This document shows, piece by piece, positions 28,201 through 43,200 of a stretch of 64,000 nucleotides of DNA. Within the stretch, counting starts at the first letter, position 1, and every line of letters starts with the position of its first letter. The notes under the pieces are model-generated. The model did no database searches. It was not told where the DNA came from and saw only the letters and a list, made by a program, of their open reading frames with translations. Source of the DNA: Montifringilla adamsi (Eukaryota > Chordata > Aves > Passeriformes > Passeridae). The position numbers were made by a program, and so were the translations under genes. Location of the stretch: contig JAGGNK010009114.1 in the NCBI GenBank assembly GCA_017590115.1, positions 17,629,937 to 17,693,936 on the forward strand, in the 5' to 3' direction.

Positions 28201-31200
28201 GCATGTCCTACATGAACTTCTCTGTTCATGGCTGATTCATGTCCCATTCTCGTTTAGGCTCAACAGGTAACAAGCATGGCTTCTTAACAACAAATGACTG
28301 AAAGGTCAGCAAGCATCTTGCTAGAATTAAAAGACCCATAAATTAATCAAATCACAAACTAAAGATGGTGGCAAAACTTAGAAATTTCAACTTTCTAAAT
28401 GAAAATTTCAAACTCAAAGCAATGACAACAAATCAGCCTTAGGCCTGTCCAAGTCCCACTCCTGCAAACACACCACCATGCTGGCAAATCATCTGGTTCT
28501 CTTTAGCAACCATCTGTGCTTGCCTTCACTTAAAGAAGAATTAGCAAACAGAGGAACTGGCACATGTGAAGCACAGCACGTAACAGACAACTATAGATTC
28601 ACTTTTAGTTTTGCTCAGAGATTGAAAGCAAGTAAGATGAGGTTTTTTTAACTGGGAGGCAGGAATTTCAATAAAACCTTTGCATAAGGATGCCCATAAG
28701 AAGTCAGTGCTTCAATTAGCATAAACTTGAACTGTCTGCCTTGCCTCTTTACCCATGCAAAGCTTCGAGGCTGCCCACTACACACTCCCTGCTCTTTACA
28801 GTCTGGAGACTGAATTGATGAAGTCTTCACTGAAAAACAGAAGCAAGAAGATGGGCTGGAGAACTTCCAGTCCTGCTTTTTTAATAGTAATTTTGTGTTT
28901 AGTTTTTAAATATTTGAAACAAGGTCCTTCTAATTCATCTGGAAAGCCTCTCCCACCGACACAAAGAACCACTGATAATTCCTGCTGGAATAGGGGTGGA
29001 TTTGTTGAGGTGATCTAGGTTAGTCATCTAGATTACATTTAAACCAGGCTTACTTAGCTTCCTTTTCCAAATATTACAGGAAAGAAGGCAAAAAATCTTA
29101 CTGAGATGAAGAAAATGAATTCAAACATCCTGAGTTATAAGAAATATTTAGGCTGTCTACATAGGGAAGAGGAATACAGAGCTCTGTCTGCAAAATAAAG
29201 CTTGCCATTACAACTGAAGTTTCAGGAGACTCCTAATAATAGTATCTTGAAGAATGGCATGAAGATTAAATGGAACAAAATACAGCTCATCTACTAATTT
29301 GTAGCAAACTGCTCTTCACATAAAAAGTTAGAATATATCCACATTTAAATATCAAGCTTTAAATTCTTAATATTAAAATCAAAGAGCAATCTGCATCTTA
29401 ATGCTTTACTGAAAATGCCCATGTGCAACTTGACAGTCACGCTGATGACAAACCAATGAAACTGAAGTGAAGCATTATCACCCATTCTAGCATAACACCA
29501 AATCAGCAGAGGATGTGCATTAAAGGATACATGTTGCCATTTTTAGAGGTGCCTCTGTTGTGGTTTGCAGCCTTTTCGTGCTGACATCAGGCTGTGTTGT
29601 TAGCTGAGGTCACATTCTCTTCTACCTTTAGCCCTGTTACCACTCGTGATAAACTGGAGAGCTGAATATCAGACACAATCTCAAATGACACTGGCAAACC
29701 TTGCCTTCAGCTCACTGACACACACAGCTAGAAAGTACTGAGTAAAGAAACCACTGAACCAATTTGAAGATCTTCCATAACTACTGCATCCTACAGGATG
29801 AAAAATTAAATAATGGCATAATTTAGGTTAAAGGGGACCTCTGAAGGTCAAGTGATCCAATCTCCTTTCAAAAGCAGGGCTGACAAAGTTGTATTGCTCA
29901 AGGCTACATCAAGACTCATTTTAAAACCTCCACAAATGAAGATCCTCTGAGCAACCTCTTCCAGTGCTTCACTCACTATCTTCAAAGTAAAGAAAAGTAT
30001 CAACTCATGGGGAAAATCCCCAAGCATAAGACTGTCCTCTCAGTCCCTCAAGTATGTGGACTACTGGAACTTGCATAAAACCAACTGAAAATCTCTTGAT
30101 GAAAAAAAAACTTACTTCTAATTCAGAGGTTTTCTGGAATTAGTGGTCTATGCATTATAGGTCACAAAAGTCAAGATTCCAACCCAAAATTTACAAGATG
30201 AGCTGCTCATTGCAGCTTTTTACTGGCATTTGTCCTGTGTATAGTTTCATAGAAACCCCTTGCATGCCATGAGGGAGCAGAGATCACCTGCTTTCAAATA
30301 CTGGTCAGACCATCAGCTGGCCAAGGGTGCAGAGCACCATCAAACACAGTGCAGGTACATTCTCACCTCTAAAAGGAACTATGTACCATTTTAGGGCATG
30401 GTAAACATGCTGTTTCAGAGAGCTCTGTGATGCAGCTTTCCTGGGAAGAAGCTGTGGAAAGGACCAAACGTAACATGCTCGCACTGGAGGCCCTGAAGGG
30501 AACATTCTGCTGCAGAGGATGGAGCGCCCGGCCCAGTTTGTACAAAAGACACAGGACCTGGCACAGTCCAACTCTGTCACAAAGCTCCCAGGCACCAGTA
30601 TTCTGCCACATCTCCCACACTTTCAGGCAGTGTGAACAGAGCTCCTTATGTGCTGCTACAAACAAGAAATAGCTAGGACAAAAATAGGGACAAGACTGCT
30701 TTAGAGCCCATGATAATAAATAGGCTTCAGGGAGTGCCATGAAGGGAAGCAGCAAGCACAGAGCACAATGTGCATACAAAGACCCAGTACAGAGTCTTTG
30801 GAGAAATCCCACTGCAGTGAGACAAAATCCAGTGCGCACATCAAAAAGAAAAGGAAAAAAAAAAGACATCTGAGGAAAACACTAGAGACAAGTATGGAGC
30901 TTCTTAAGGGGGAGGGAGCAGAGAATAAGTTTCAGTGTGTTGGTGCATAAATATTTTGCCTGTGGAAGCTTGGGATCAGATCTTATTTAAGTCTCCAGTG
31001 AAAAGGAGCGTGACTGTCCCTCCACATCACAGCAGCTCCATGTGATTAGAACCCTCTGCAGATTCAGCTCCTGCCTAGCACAGAGCTCAAACAGCAGGAG
31101 CGTAAATCGGAGCTGAAGTGCACTGGCAGAGCTGCAGCACGAAGAAGTGTGCCCAGCCCTGCCTCTCCAGGGCTGCCTCCAGGATTGCCCCTGATCCCAG

Positions 31201-34200
31201 CTGGACCTGGGGGGAGTTCAGGGGAAGAAACATAAATGATGGAGAACAGTTCAACCCATTCTTCATCAAGCTGCCCTAATTAGAAATGTCAGGCCTCATT
31301 ATGAGCCAGAGCTCGCTAGACAGGAGCCCCATTACTCGGCAGAGACATATGTGGGAGACATGCATTTCTTAAAGATGTACACACCTCTCCTCCACCCACA
31401 GCCAAAGGGAACAGTCTCACTGCATGGGGGTGAAGGCTGCACCAGTGCTGTCAACTGCATAAACACCAGCAGAAGCAGTGCCAACACCGTTTCATACCTG
31501 AAACTCCTATCTCCCCCTTCCCTGTGGAAGGCTAGGAGTAGTCATGCATAGAATAGTCATAACAAGGCTTTTTACAACATAGTCTACCAGCAAGTTACAT
31601 AGGCGCCTGTTCATTTCCCATGGAAATCTTAGAAAGAGTCCATTAGTATGAAAGGGAGCAGATCTGGAGTAAAAAAATAGTGTAGATTTCTCTCTTCTAC
31701 CTCTGCATTCAAGCATTCATCTCCAAAGAAGCAGAGATATGTCTCATACTCCTTAGACATCTGCATCTCATACCAGAAACATGCACATCAAGCATCTAAA
31801 GGATTTTGTTGTGCACTGACAAGCTCTGAGGGAAGGCAGGTTAGGTGTGTCCCAGGAAAGGGAACAGCTCTGGAAATGTGGTTGCTATAGGTTTTGCCAT
31901 TCTTGAAAAAAGCAGTTCAGATAACACTTCACAGTGAATGGAGGTATTTCTCTCTTCCTCTGTAATGCATTGTTTATAAATTTTGATAAAACTCACCTGG
32001 CTTGACTCTGAAGGCCACCTGCAAAGCAGCAGCCATGAGCAGCTTTCCTCATGAAGATTTGTCTGCAGTGAGATCCCTGCAGGCTACACGTGGGGTGTAA
32101 ACCTAGCCAGGATTATTCAGGGCTGTCTGCAGTTTTGGGGCTTCAGGGGAATAAACAAAAAAAGATACTCAAACTGCTTAGCACAATGCAGCAAAAGGAT
32201 TCTTTTGACAGAGCAGCAGGGCAGAATTAATTCCTTCAGCAGGCAGAAGAAACCCAGTCATTATGCAGTATTTGCTGTCTTAATACTACAAAAATAGGAT
32301 GCATTTACTTATTATAGCTCAGTTTTGTTCTATTTCACACTGCTGTATTTGAGCTACAAAAAAAAATACTTCAGCCAAACCTAACAGAAGAGGAAGGCAG
32401 TGTAATGCCAGACCAGGGCCAAGCACAGACAATGCCTTCCCTGTACTTCCCTCTGGAGTTAACAAACCTGCACTTATCCACTCCTGAATTTTGAAAGAAG
32501 CTCGTCTTCATGCCCCCCACTAACACGGCTGTAACAGCAGGTTTTGTTCTACCACTGCATGTTAAATTGGATATACCATCTGTATTAGTAAGTCTTCCTC
32601 AGAAATGGGTTCTGCAGTCTAATCTCATCCAGCCTAAGGACAATGATCTGAAAATGAAAAGCAACTAGGTAGAAGATGACCTTCAAACATTTGGTCTCAG
32701 GTTCTTTAGAAATCAAGCAGGTGCTCTTCAGTCCAGACTCTTTAATAAAACCTCACAGCTATGGAAGCTGCAGCTACTGCGGTTACAACATACAAGGACA
32801 GGGATGTTTTGTTGCTGGTAGGAGAAACGCACATTTAATGTACTTCTGTTGCCCATAAAAGCCTACACTGTATTTCACCAATTACCACAGAGTGACTGCT
32901 GTCCTCAGAGGCTGCTAATTACAGCAGCCATACCCAGTCCACTTGTTACACACTCAACCTGAAAATAAATCTCATCAAATAAATGAGAGCAGCAGCACAG
33001 AATTCATCAAAGTGCTCCACAAGAGGTGCAAGAAATTTCATCTCTTCCCCAAGCAATCCTTGGCCGCCGCTGAGGCAGCTGATTAAGGACAGCAACTGAA
33101 TCCTAACTGGGACAGTGATTCTATATAAAAACAGCCCAGAGCATTCATTTAAAAGTAGTTATTAGGAGAATACTCTCCAACACCCAGCCAGCATACAGAA
33201 AGGGGAAAGAAAGACACCTACTCCTCCACCACCTTCTTGGAAACTGAACTATTTGTGAGCCTCAGGCAAGGACTTCTATGCCAAGATAAATTTTTTAATT
33301 ATTGTCATTGGAGCAGAAAGTTTGTGATACCTTCACTTGTGCTCAAAGAAGTACTCTACTATGTACCCCCAACAAGTGTTGAAGTCAGTGTGTGTGAAAC
33401 ACAAACACAACCCAAATAAACTTCACAAATCTGCAGAGTACAGCTATGGGATACTTTTTACTCCTACCAGATTGCCCTTTAGTGTGCCAGTCTTCCTCTA
33501 CGATATTTGAATAGTTTGTACTCCCCATCTCTCAAAGAATTGCTGAGAATTAAAAGGCTGACTTAAAATCACTGCTATGTTCACAGTGATCAATATGTGT
33601 GTGCACAGGCATGTGTATGAACCATTCTACTGATGAACTTGCCCCTGGAAAATTCTGTGTACCACAAACAAGCTAAGTGATCAGAACCATAAGATTTAGT
33701 TAGTCCTTTCATGTAAAAATGTCACTGGAGTTAATATTGCTGCAGCTTTGACTGCAAGCTCTTTCTGACAGAACAACTACAAAGGAGAGCCAGCTGGGAA
33801 AAACAGCACAGGAAAATACCACTAAACTGGTCCAAAGACTTTAAAGAGAATGACCACTGCGAATTTAAGGCTTTGTTTTAGAGGCAAAACCAACCCTGAC
33901 ACCAAAACAGGTGAAAGAATTTTAAAGAAAAGATCATAGCAGAGAAATCAGCAAACTACTAAGCATTCCTGAACTGTGATCACCTCCACAGCTGTACCAG
34001 ATGTTACTGCAGTTTCCTTGGGAGGCAAGGGTGTAGGATTTTTTCATTCTAATTCTTTATGAACACTGGACTATAAATTCATTCTTGCCATGTATCCTAA
34101 GTTGCACGTGTTTCCTGAGGTTGCTCAGATACACACGGTACTTTACCAATGGGGAAGAAGAGAACAGGCCCTGCATGAAGAAATGAATCTCCAGATGTGC

Positions 34201-37200
34201 AGGACATTCATGCACTTAACTTCCATCAGTAATAATGAAACCGTGCACATTAATCTGTTACTTATGAAGCCCACACTAAACAGCAGTAGCTCATCCTTTA
34301 ACTGCCCACTCCTTCAGCCTGTATTTTATGCATTTCTGTTAGTGATGTTGGTAGTACAGTGGTTCTGCTTAATTACACCAAAGCTTTGCCAAAAGAGCAT
34401 TTGTGTGTTCATATAAAACCACTGGGCTTAGGGGAAGTGATGAAACAACCCAGAGTAACTCTGGTCTTCTTTGCAAGGAAATCCTCGATCAGGGTACTTT
34501 GGATTCAATCCAGAATTCACAATACCCTAACAACTCAGACACATACTTTTCTTCTGACATTTGCTACTACTACAGTTCAGACAACCAACAGCGAAGTGGA
34601 AGTCAGACATTTCCCAACTGATAAGATCAGCTAGACCACTGCCCCAGGCTCTTCATTCCACCACCTGATCTTTTAAAGCTGAGAAGTTCCCAGCATGATG
34701 AAATCATCACACTTCATAGACAACAACAAATACATGCTTGTTTTCTGTAATAAGCAATGAAGTACATTAATTATTCAACACAATTCCAACTTTGGAAAAA
34801 TCATGGATTAGTCTCAACTCCTCTTTTGAGAAACAGCACGAGCCAGAGTGCAAAGGTCCCTCAGTTGTAGATGGTGACACTATCCACTGACAGGTGATGC
34901 AGTTCATGAGGAGGAGAAGAACCAGCCCACACAGGTTTCTGTATCCATTTCCTGGCATTGGGAGGCATTTACTGATGGTGAATAAGGAACACCACATATA
35001 TGTATCCACTGCTTCCTCTGAAAATACATGCAATAATTGCCTTGGAAAACAGTGTTCCAAAAGCATAAAATAAAGATCTGTCCACAGAAATGGCACACAT
35101 TGTAGCATGCAATATTCCTTCCACAGCATTCAATTTGCCCAGGAGATTTCCATGTTCTGTTACAAAAAAGCTGCCAATTAACTCACACCTCGAGACAGTA
35201 AATATCAATACAAACCCAACGTCTATAAAATTTGGATACCGACCGACTCAGACTTCCTAAAATTAGTCTTCTACATCCACAGTATCGGAAGGATTTCAAA
35301 AAGACAACAGGTACACTGAGTCGAGAGAAAAGGGGGAAGAAAGAAAATGCAGCTTTTACAAAGATAACTAACAGAAATCATCTCCTCTGAAAGCTCAGAT
35401 GAAAAGCACAGGCTTCTTACATACCAAAAATAAATACAATATATGCTTCCCTCCTGTAAATTAATTCTTCACAGGTGAATAGATACAAAGCTCATCTACC
35501 TTTCCATTTCACCAAGTCCCAATCCAGCCTCACCAACTACCACAGACATCCTGTTACAGAAATGCAGTTAAAACACACAAATACAGGTTAAAAAAAAGTG
35601 GTATCTCTATTTGGTACATTCTTGGAACTGTGATTCAATGCTAATTCAGAAGTACTCATAACCAATTTAAATAATCTTCCCAACTGGTGCTGCAAAAGGA
35701 AAACAGTTAGGAAATGGAAGTCTCAACAATCACTCAAAAACAACACAGACCAGCAGGGTTTATGAAAATTCATGTCCTTCACCTCTCCCAACCTGTTCTG
35801 GTCCCTTACATATGCACACATTCCCTTTCTTCACCCCATCAAACAGATCATTTATCATATTTTATATAATCTTAAACTGAGCCTGATGACACCAGGCTAC
35901 AGATGCTTTCAGACCATTTTTTTTTAAGTTCCACTTTCACCGCAAGATCGCTTCAGTCTCTACACACCGTTAAAAAGAAACAGAGCAGTCGAATACTCAG
36001 ACATCAACAAATAAACACATCCATCCGTGTGGCACAATCGTCAGCACCTACCTTTCCCTGTAGTCATTATTTTCTGCAGTGCTGAGGAGCTGCTGGGGAA
36101 GGGCACAGTGCTGGGGAGCAGCCCCACTGTACACGTCTCTCAGTACATGTTTCTCAGCAACTTAATCAGCAGCCAACTCACCACCCTCCTACACCACTCT
36201 GCTGTGTGACCTAGCAGGCGATTGCCTCCTCTCCTCCAAAATAAAAGCCTGTTCAGCATGCAGCTGAGCTCCATGTGCCCCCCTGTGCCTGCTTGCTCAC
36301 ACCCCTCCCCTTCTGCATTTGAGAGTTTCAGCAATATGCTTATTTACAAAGCTGTTAGAAAAGGAGCAGAGCTCCTCTTGTCCATTTATACCTTCCACAA
36401 GGATGTACTATCAATTAATGGTGTTCATTCAAACATCACTCAAACATTAATGCTGTCTCTCAGCCCACACAGGTGAACAGGCATTTATTTGCTTTTTTCA
36501 TGCCCTAAAAATGCTGAGTTAATGAAACCAATCTTCTGTTTCACTTGGTATTTCAACTTGAGAACCATATTAATAGAGAGCAAGCCATGATGGAAATCTA
36601 ATTGCACAAGGAGGTATGAATGCAAAAAAGCACAGTGCAGCATTTACTGGTTCAAAATATCTGTTACCCCAGACAACTGTCCCTCCTTCCTGTCTGCAGT
36701 TCTGCTGCTTGGTTGTGTGTTGACAAACAAACAATATTCCACCCTCAGATGCACAGCATCAATTGGCAAATGTGGGTGGTTTTCCTTCATATAATAAATA
36801 TGAAAATAGCTTCCAATGACTCAGCTTTATTATCAGCAAAACACAGGAGTCTAAAATAGCTCCAGTTTTCATCTATTTAACGCCAAGTTCACAACTTCAC
36901 AAACAGAATTCATTCAGTAAATAGCATATTTGTCTTATACACCCTCCCAAATATAGAAGTAGCTCTACTGAAAAGCAGCATTGCTCCCTCTTCATAAGTT
37001 TTCAGCAACAGAAATTATCAAGTTTTTTATTTCAGCAGTTTTAATTAGCTTGCTTACTCTTAGAACACACACTCATGCAGTCAGCTACCAAAATTGCATC
37101 CTCCCCTCACCTTACTCCACGAGTACCCCCACGAGCTGGGGAAGACATCTCAGCTCCAGAATTCTGGCTTTAAGATCCTGTTTTGATTTCCTTCCAGCCC

Positions 37201-40200
37201 AAAAACCACTACACCACCTCCACTGTCCCTAAATCTTGCTCTTCTGAGTCAAAATTCAACATCAACAAGAAAGTTCAATGCCTTCCTTTGCCACAGGAAC
37301 ACCATCACAGTATCCCTTCATGCACAAATATAAACACATCTCGCAAAAATTGTGCGACTTAGATTAAAAAATGAAGGTTTGCATCATATTAGGATATCAC
37401 AATGATGAAAAGCATAAAAACCACACCAAAGCATTTTGGTTGCTAATAACTTTGGTTTGGATCATTGATTGCTATCAGCCTGTATTTTTCAGGAGATAAT
37501 GTTTTGTTCTTAATCTTTACTGAAACTTGATTATAAAGTTTTCTGGAGTCCAAATCTGGTTCAAAGTCAACTCAAATCCATGGAAAATCTGTACAGCTTC
37601 TGTAAAGGCCCTTCCAGATAATACCAAGGAAACCCATGAATTTCTTGGAGTCTCTGTCCAATAGATTCTCTCTGTATCACATCCAACTAAAGATCATCAC
37701 ACAATGCCACTCAAAGACAGCAGCTGACTAGCTGGCAATTACTGGCTCTTTCATGCTGAAAATTTATTTGTCCCAGGGGAATAAGGCATCTGCATAATTA
37801 GCAAAAGCAGCTACATAGAAAATAATTAGCTTGCTGAAAGCCCAAAGGGGGAAAAACTATAATTTTTGCTTCAAGAGGCTGACTAATTATATGCCAAATA
37901 ACAAAACAGAGATGCACTGAGAATCACCAAGAAATCCAGCATGGATTTTAACTTCATATTCTAGCTATAAGGGCTGCTGGTAGCCTAGCAACAAGCAGCA
38001 TACTTGGGCTTGCCAAAACCTCCTCCGACTTAATGAAACACCTCAGATTACTATGCAAACCTCCCCCACCCCACTATGAATTTGATTCTTGTGTTACTAA
38101 ATGATAAAAACAAAGCCTAGCCAAAAAAACAATCAAACAAATTCAAGATAAACTCAAACAAGCACTAATGGACTACAGTATAGAAAGATAAGCCAAAACA
38201 AAGAATGAATTATTTTCAGAGACTTGAAATTCAGTCTGATTAGAGTTGACTCATTAGATTTCTTCTCTGGGTTAAGAAAATGTCCTATTATTCTAAGAAA
38301 CTTTTCTAGTAGTCTGTGTAAGATTTCTGTTTGTGTCTTGGGAACCACTAGATATGAAACAAGTTAAAGCAACTCACTAATCTCCAAAGTACTGCTGATA
38401 TACAAAGAGCACTGCTGCAATCCCTTTCTTTCACTTGAATCCTCAGTGAACTGGTAGAGGAAGATGTTATCCCAAACAGTAGTCTCAGAGCCAAGAGATC
38501 AGTTTTTACTGTGTTCCACCATTCTAGAAGCCACAGCTGCTGTCCCAGCTCCCCTGTACCACTGTGCTCTGCGGTAAGAGAGGTTTGACAACCACTTTCA
38601 AGTCTCGCTGTGATTAGCACAACTCTGAGTGACCTTTCTGCCAACAGCTCTTGGTTACCCACAAGAGAAGCAGATCACATAGTCACCCATCAAACCACTC
38701 TGCCAGATTCAATGGGGTTAACAAGACTGAGCTATTTCCACTATTTACTGAGAAAGGCAAATCTTTTGCATGTGCAATATCTATCACCATCTTCCCTGGT
38801 GACTCTGACAACTGCTGAAAGTGTCACCTTTGTTCAGAAAGTGTCAGGGACACAAGAAACCTGACAAATTTAGCTTGTCTTTCTCCCACAGGCCACAATA
38901 AACTTGTGACTATGGGTGAAGATAAGCCTCCTTTTGCTGGCTTACACAATCTCACAGATAAACTCAAAGTTGCACAGAGCTGTTGACACACAAGATAGGA
39001 CGAGCATGTAACGCTGTATTTGTGCTGTGCTTGGAGGGCAAGAAGAAGCAACAAACAAGCCTATGGCACCAAGGGAAACTGAACCCTCCCCTCAAACACA
39101 CACAAACAATGTTAATAAGTAATGTTACCATTACTAACTTCACAAATGAGAACTACTTTAATTCTGCAACTATAGAAATTATAGAACAACTTTTTCATTT
39201 CTAGGGAAGATGAAAAGATTCTTGCAGAGCAATAGGAGATGCTAGCTTTGCTCTCTTTGACCCTTAACACTCCTCCACCCTCCCTTTTCCCCCAGGCTAC
39301 TTTTTTGTCTCATGTTCATATGGGATATTCTACTGCGGAGAAATACTACCACACACACAGACTCCAGAGATTGCATCCTGCCACAGCACAAGCAAGAGCA
39401 GGGAGACATCAGAAGATCAGGTTAAATAGAGAGCAGAATACAAGAGTACTTTTGTGTGAAAGTCTGTCCATGGAGTCAGAAGATGGGGACCATAATGTCT
39501 CAAGACCTCAATGCACAAAAAGGGTACATCTTTCACTGAAACAGTGACAAAGGGGTATAAAAGAAAAATAACTTTCAATGAAGCCTAAAAGTAGATCTGA
39601 TACACACCAATGCTTCAGATGTAGCAATATATCAGATCACAAGTCTGCCTCCTAGAAACACCAAACAACAGCAATCTACATAGTACAATGATGCATCAAA
39701 TTGCCTTTTTTTTTTTTTAAGGTTCATTCTATTCCACTGCTAGCAAGACAAAAATTCCACCTTAGCCTAGCCAAGCAGAAAGCAAGGAAGTTGAATCAGC
39801 AGTAAATCTGTTTCAGTTTAAGTAGGGGTTTCAGAGAAATCACCTGGAGGCTGGGAACCAAAACAAGTTTGCTAAGGGATTAAATATTTACTTCCCCTCC
39901 CACCTGTTAAAAAAGAACAAGGACATTTGTTTCCCAACTGCACTTTTTTACCCCTGTAAGCATCATCCACCTGGACATACAAAATAGTCCCATCGTGTGC
40001 AAAAGCGCAATTTTAACCCATTCCATCACAGAGGAACCTGTCTTCATCATTCCCAAACATACAAGATAATACATCACATTTCTGAATAATCCAAACTATA
40101 ACTTCAGGATTTTCAAATCAGTTAATTTTATTGATTCTGCAGGGATGAAGTTTACTGTGCTGTAAAATGGTTATGGCAAGAAGAATGGTGCCCAGAAGTG

Positions 40201-43200
40201 AAAAAGGTATTTTTTCCTATTTAAAAGAGAAAACACCTCTCTGCTCTCTTGACTTTGAAGAGCATGGTGGGAATGACTGGGACACCACCTCCCCTGCTCC
40301 TGGCCTTGCAGAGGGTGTGAGCTTGATAGGAACACACAGTGCTGAACTCAGGTTCTTCATCTGCTCTACTCAACTGCTGGCAGAAAGATGCATTCCTCAC
40401 CAAGAATTCTCCCCACAATCTACTGTTAAGCAATACCTATTAAATTCATAACACCTATTAAATTTGTAATACCTGTTAAAATTATTTCCTAGCTCATAAG
40501 CTTATCGGTAAACACAGTAATAAACACCTGTTATTACAGTAAGCAAAATACTAGTCTCAGACAAGACAGACAGAATTGAGGCTCTGATAAGGGTCTTTGG
40601 CTATCAGTCCTAAACATACAAAATATGCAAATTTAGTGTCCTGGTTTGGGACAGATTTGGGAGGAATCCCAGGATACTCAGGAACTGCAAAATACAAACA
40701 ACATGAGCTTTAAACAGAACACTGCTGAATTATTGTGTACACTCTCTGTGCTTTTAGGGCATTAAACTGAAAAGGCAAATCTTCTCTGAAATTACTATTT
40801 AATTTTCTTTATGAACAATTTACATGCACATGGACTTGAGAACAGGATATGCATTTCCCTAATGTAACTCAAGAGGAAAAGAAGACAGTTATAGCACCAC
40901 CTTCTCTTCTCAAAACTCAGGCTTCCTTCTTCTGATACTACAAAAAGACAGCAGACAAACTAAACACCCATTTTATTTGTTGCAAAGGCACTGTGTATAT
41001 TTCTGAACCATCACTCTAGTTGCTTCCCCTAACAAAATGCTTGTTGTATATCCATTTGAATGCCTCAACAACTGAAAATTGCTAAAAGCACCAAACAGAA
41101 AGCACAAGTACTTCTACTCACCAACTGAAGTCTGGACCATGTTTCCAGATTTTTGGACCTCATCGAATTTTGTAAAAATTACATTCAACCTATTTGAAAG
41201 TTAAAAAATATACAATGAACAACTGAATTTAAATTTTAGGAATATTAGAATAATAAAATCACTAAGGTTGGAAAAGACCTCTAAGACCATAGAGTTCAAC
41301 CTTTAACCCAGCACCATGATGTTTATTACTAAACCATGTCCTCAAATGCAACATCCACATGGCTTCTGAACACTTCCAGGGATGGTGATTCCACCACTTC
41401 CCTGAGCAGCCAAATTCTAACATCTTATGATCTCATAGAAGAGATTTGGCTTCACTCAGGTCATTTGGAGCACTGTCAAAAATGTCAGCAGAAAATGTCA
41501 GTGCAAGGAAGTAATTTTAAAATTAAAAAAAAAAAACATCAACACACAAAAGTTGAAAGGAAAACCCGAGATATAATTGAAAATACTACATGGCTGAAGA
41601 TGTGATATGGCAAATTGGAGATGAACTTCCAGTTTATCACCACTTTTTCTATCTTAACTATTTGCAGAAATACCACAAAACACACCCCTAAAAACCAACT
41701 TGACACAACATTTGTCTTTGGCCCTGACACCTTCCCATTTATGTCACAGGTCTAGCAGAGCAGAAGGTTCTTATCACATCTCATCATTCCTTCCCACTGA
41801 GTGTATTACTTTAAGGCACATTGTGGGAGCAGATCTTTCCACTGGAGGGCAAGAGGCAACAGCGCTGCCTCCACCTGCGTGCTCCCCAACTCCAAAACCA
41901 CCTCTTCCCTCTGAGCACTGACAAGCTGCCATCGACTCCATGCTCAGGGCTAACCATGCTCTGCCCTGAGCACTAGAGGCAAGATGCAGAGCAGCTTTCT
42001 AATACACCTGAAACAGCAGAAGCAGAGGGACGTGGCTTTGGTTTTAATGCAAGTTTGGTTGCTTTTTGAGGTGTGGGTGGGGTTTTTTGGAGGGAAAGGG
42101 GGCAGAGGAGGGAAGTTACTTTTTTTAAAAAATAAAATCTTAAAACTGATTATTCTGTTTGTGGGTTTTTGTTGTTTATGACAGTCTAACTTGCATAAAC
42201 ACAAGCTACTCTGAAGTGTCTCCTTTCTACATATGCAGAGCATACAAGAAAAATATTAATTCCCTTAATCGTAAATCAGTTAACTAAACATCTGTAATAA
42301 TTTTTGTGGTTTTCCAAAGATGCTGTGGCATACTTGGGCAAAGGTACAGGATCTGCATTGAGTAAATCTGAGTGTTTATCGGCTTAAAAAATAAAAAAAA
42401 AAATGAACCAAGGATCCTGGGAAAAGGCTCAATCATGAGGTACCTGAACTCTTCTGAAGGAAGGAAGGGAATAAAAATCAGCCCAAAAATAGTGAAGACC
42501 TAAGGACATTCTCAACTTACCGAGACTGGGGCAATCCTTTTTTACTGAGATCAGCTCTTACACGTTCACCAACATGCCTGTAAATTTCCACAAGGCTGTT
42601 TATTGCTGCATCTCGAACCTGGACGAGATACATGAGAGAAATCAATCATCTTTACAATTTAAATTAATAAACCCCTAATAAGTCCTACCTGAGAGAACTA
42701 AATTTGTCTATTTCTCAGCAGCTATACACATTACCACACAGTTCATGAAGGAGCTTCCAACCCTGCCTTTCACATGTTAACAGTATCAGCCCGTAATTGA
42801 ATTGAAAAGGCAGTGAAGGTGTAAGATGAAAGGTTTCATACAAAAGGAGCTTGGCTGCCTTTGCCAAACTCCTCCCACTGTATACAACAAGTACATTTAC
42901 TGCACAAACAGACCTTATATTACTAGGATATTATAAAATAAAGTGGTTTGTAATGTGTCTTAAAAACTTACATTTCTATGTTGATAGCAAAACAGGGAGG
43001 AAGGGAGGAGTAATCAATCACCTGAGTCATCATGAATTTTGCATATTTCTTGCAAAACTGATTTGCAAGAAATTGCTGAGCACATCCTTCCTTCCAGTCA
43101 AGAGAAGAGACATAAATCTGATTAAAGTGTCACCTTTCTGTACTTAAACCCTTCTTCCACTAGACACAGCAGGCAGAGAAGGTAAACAAACTATCTGCTC

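Larger units (their letters stand above)
10857..41121 (-). other. CLASP1: CLASP1 30 kb intron between TOG1 and linker/TOG2 exons
   Basis: By far the largest complete intron in view. It contains one clear CR1 remnant (29.83-30.02 kb), several short tandem duplications, possible old SINE remnants and candidate conserved non-coding stretches (for example 14.2-14.72 kb). In CLASP2 the corresponding region holds alternative first exons for isoforms lacking TOG1. I looked for an equivalent here and found none in the correct phase. Confidence 0.85.

Noticed and set aside
31590..31616. Minus-strand MNRRLCNLLVDYVVKS, slightly like the CLASP2 short-isoform start
   Set aside because: Nearby GT sites give phase 0, not the phase 1 needed for the exon at 10856, and the similarity is short. 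Probably coincidence.
40640..40700. CCTGGTTTGGGACAG sequence resembling the edge of a bird ERV LTR
   Set aside because: Only a short similarity; no second LTR, target-site duplication or internal region could be recognised.
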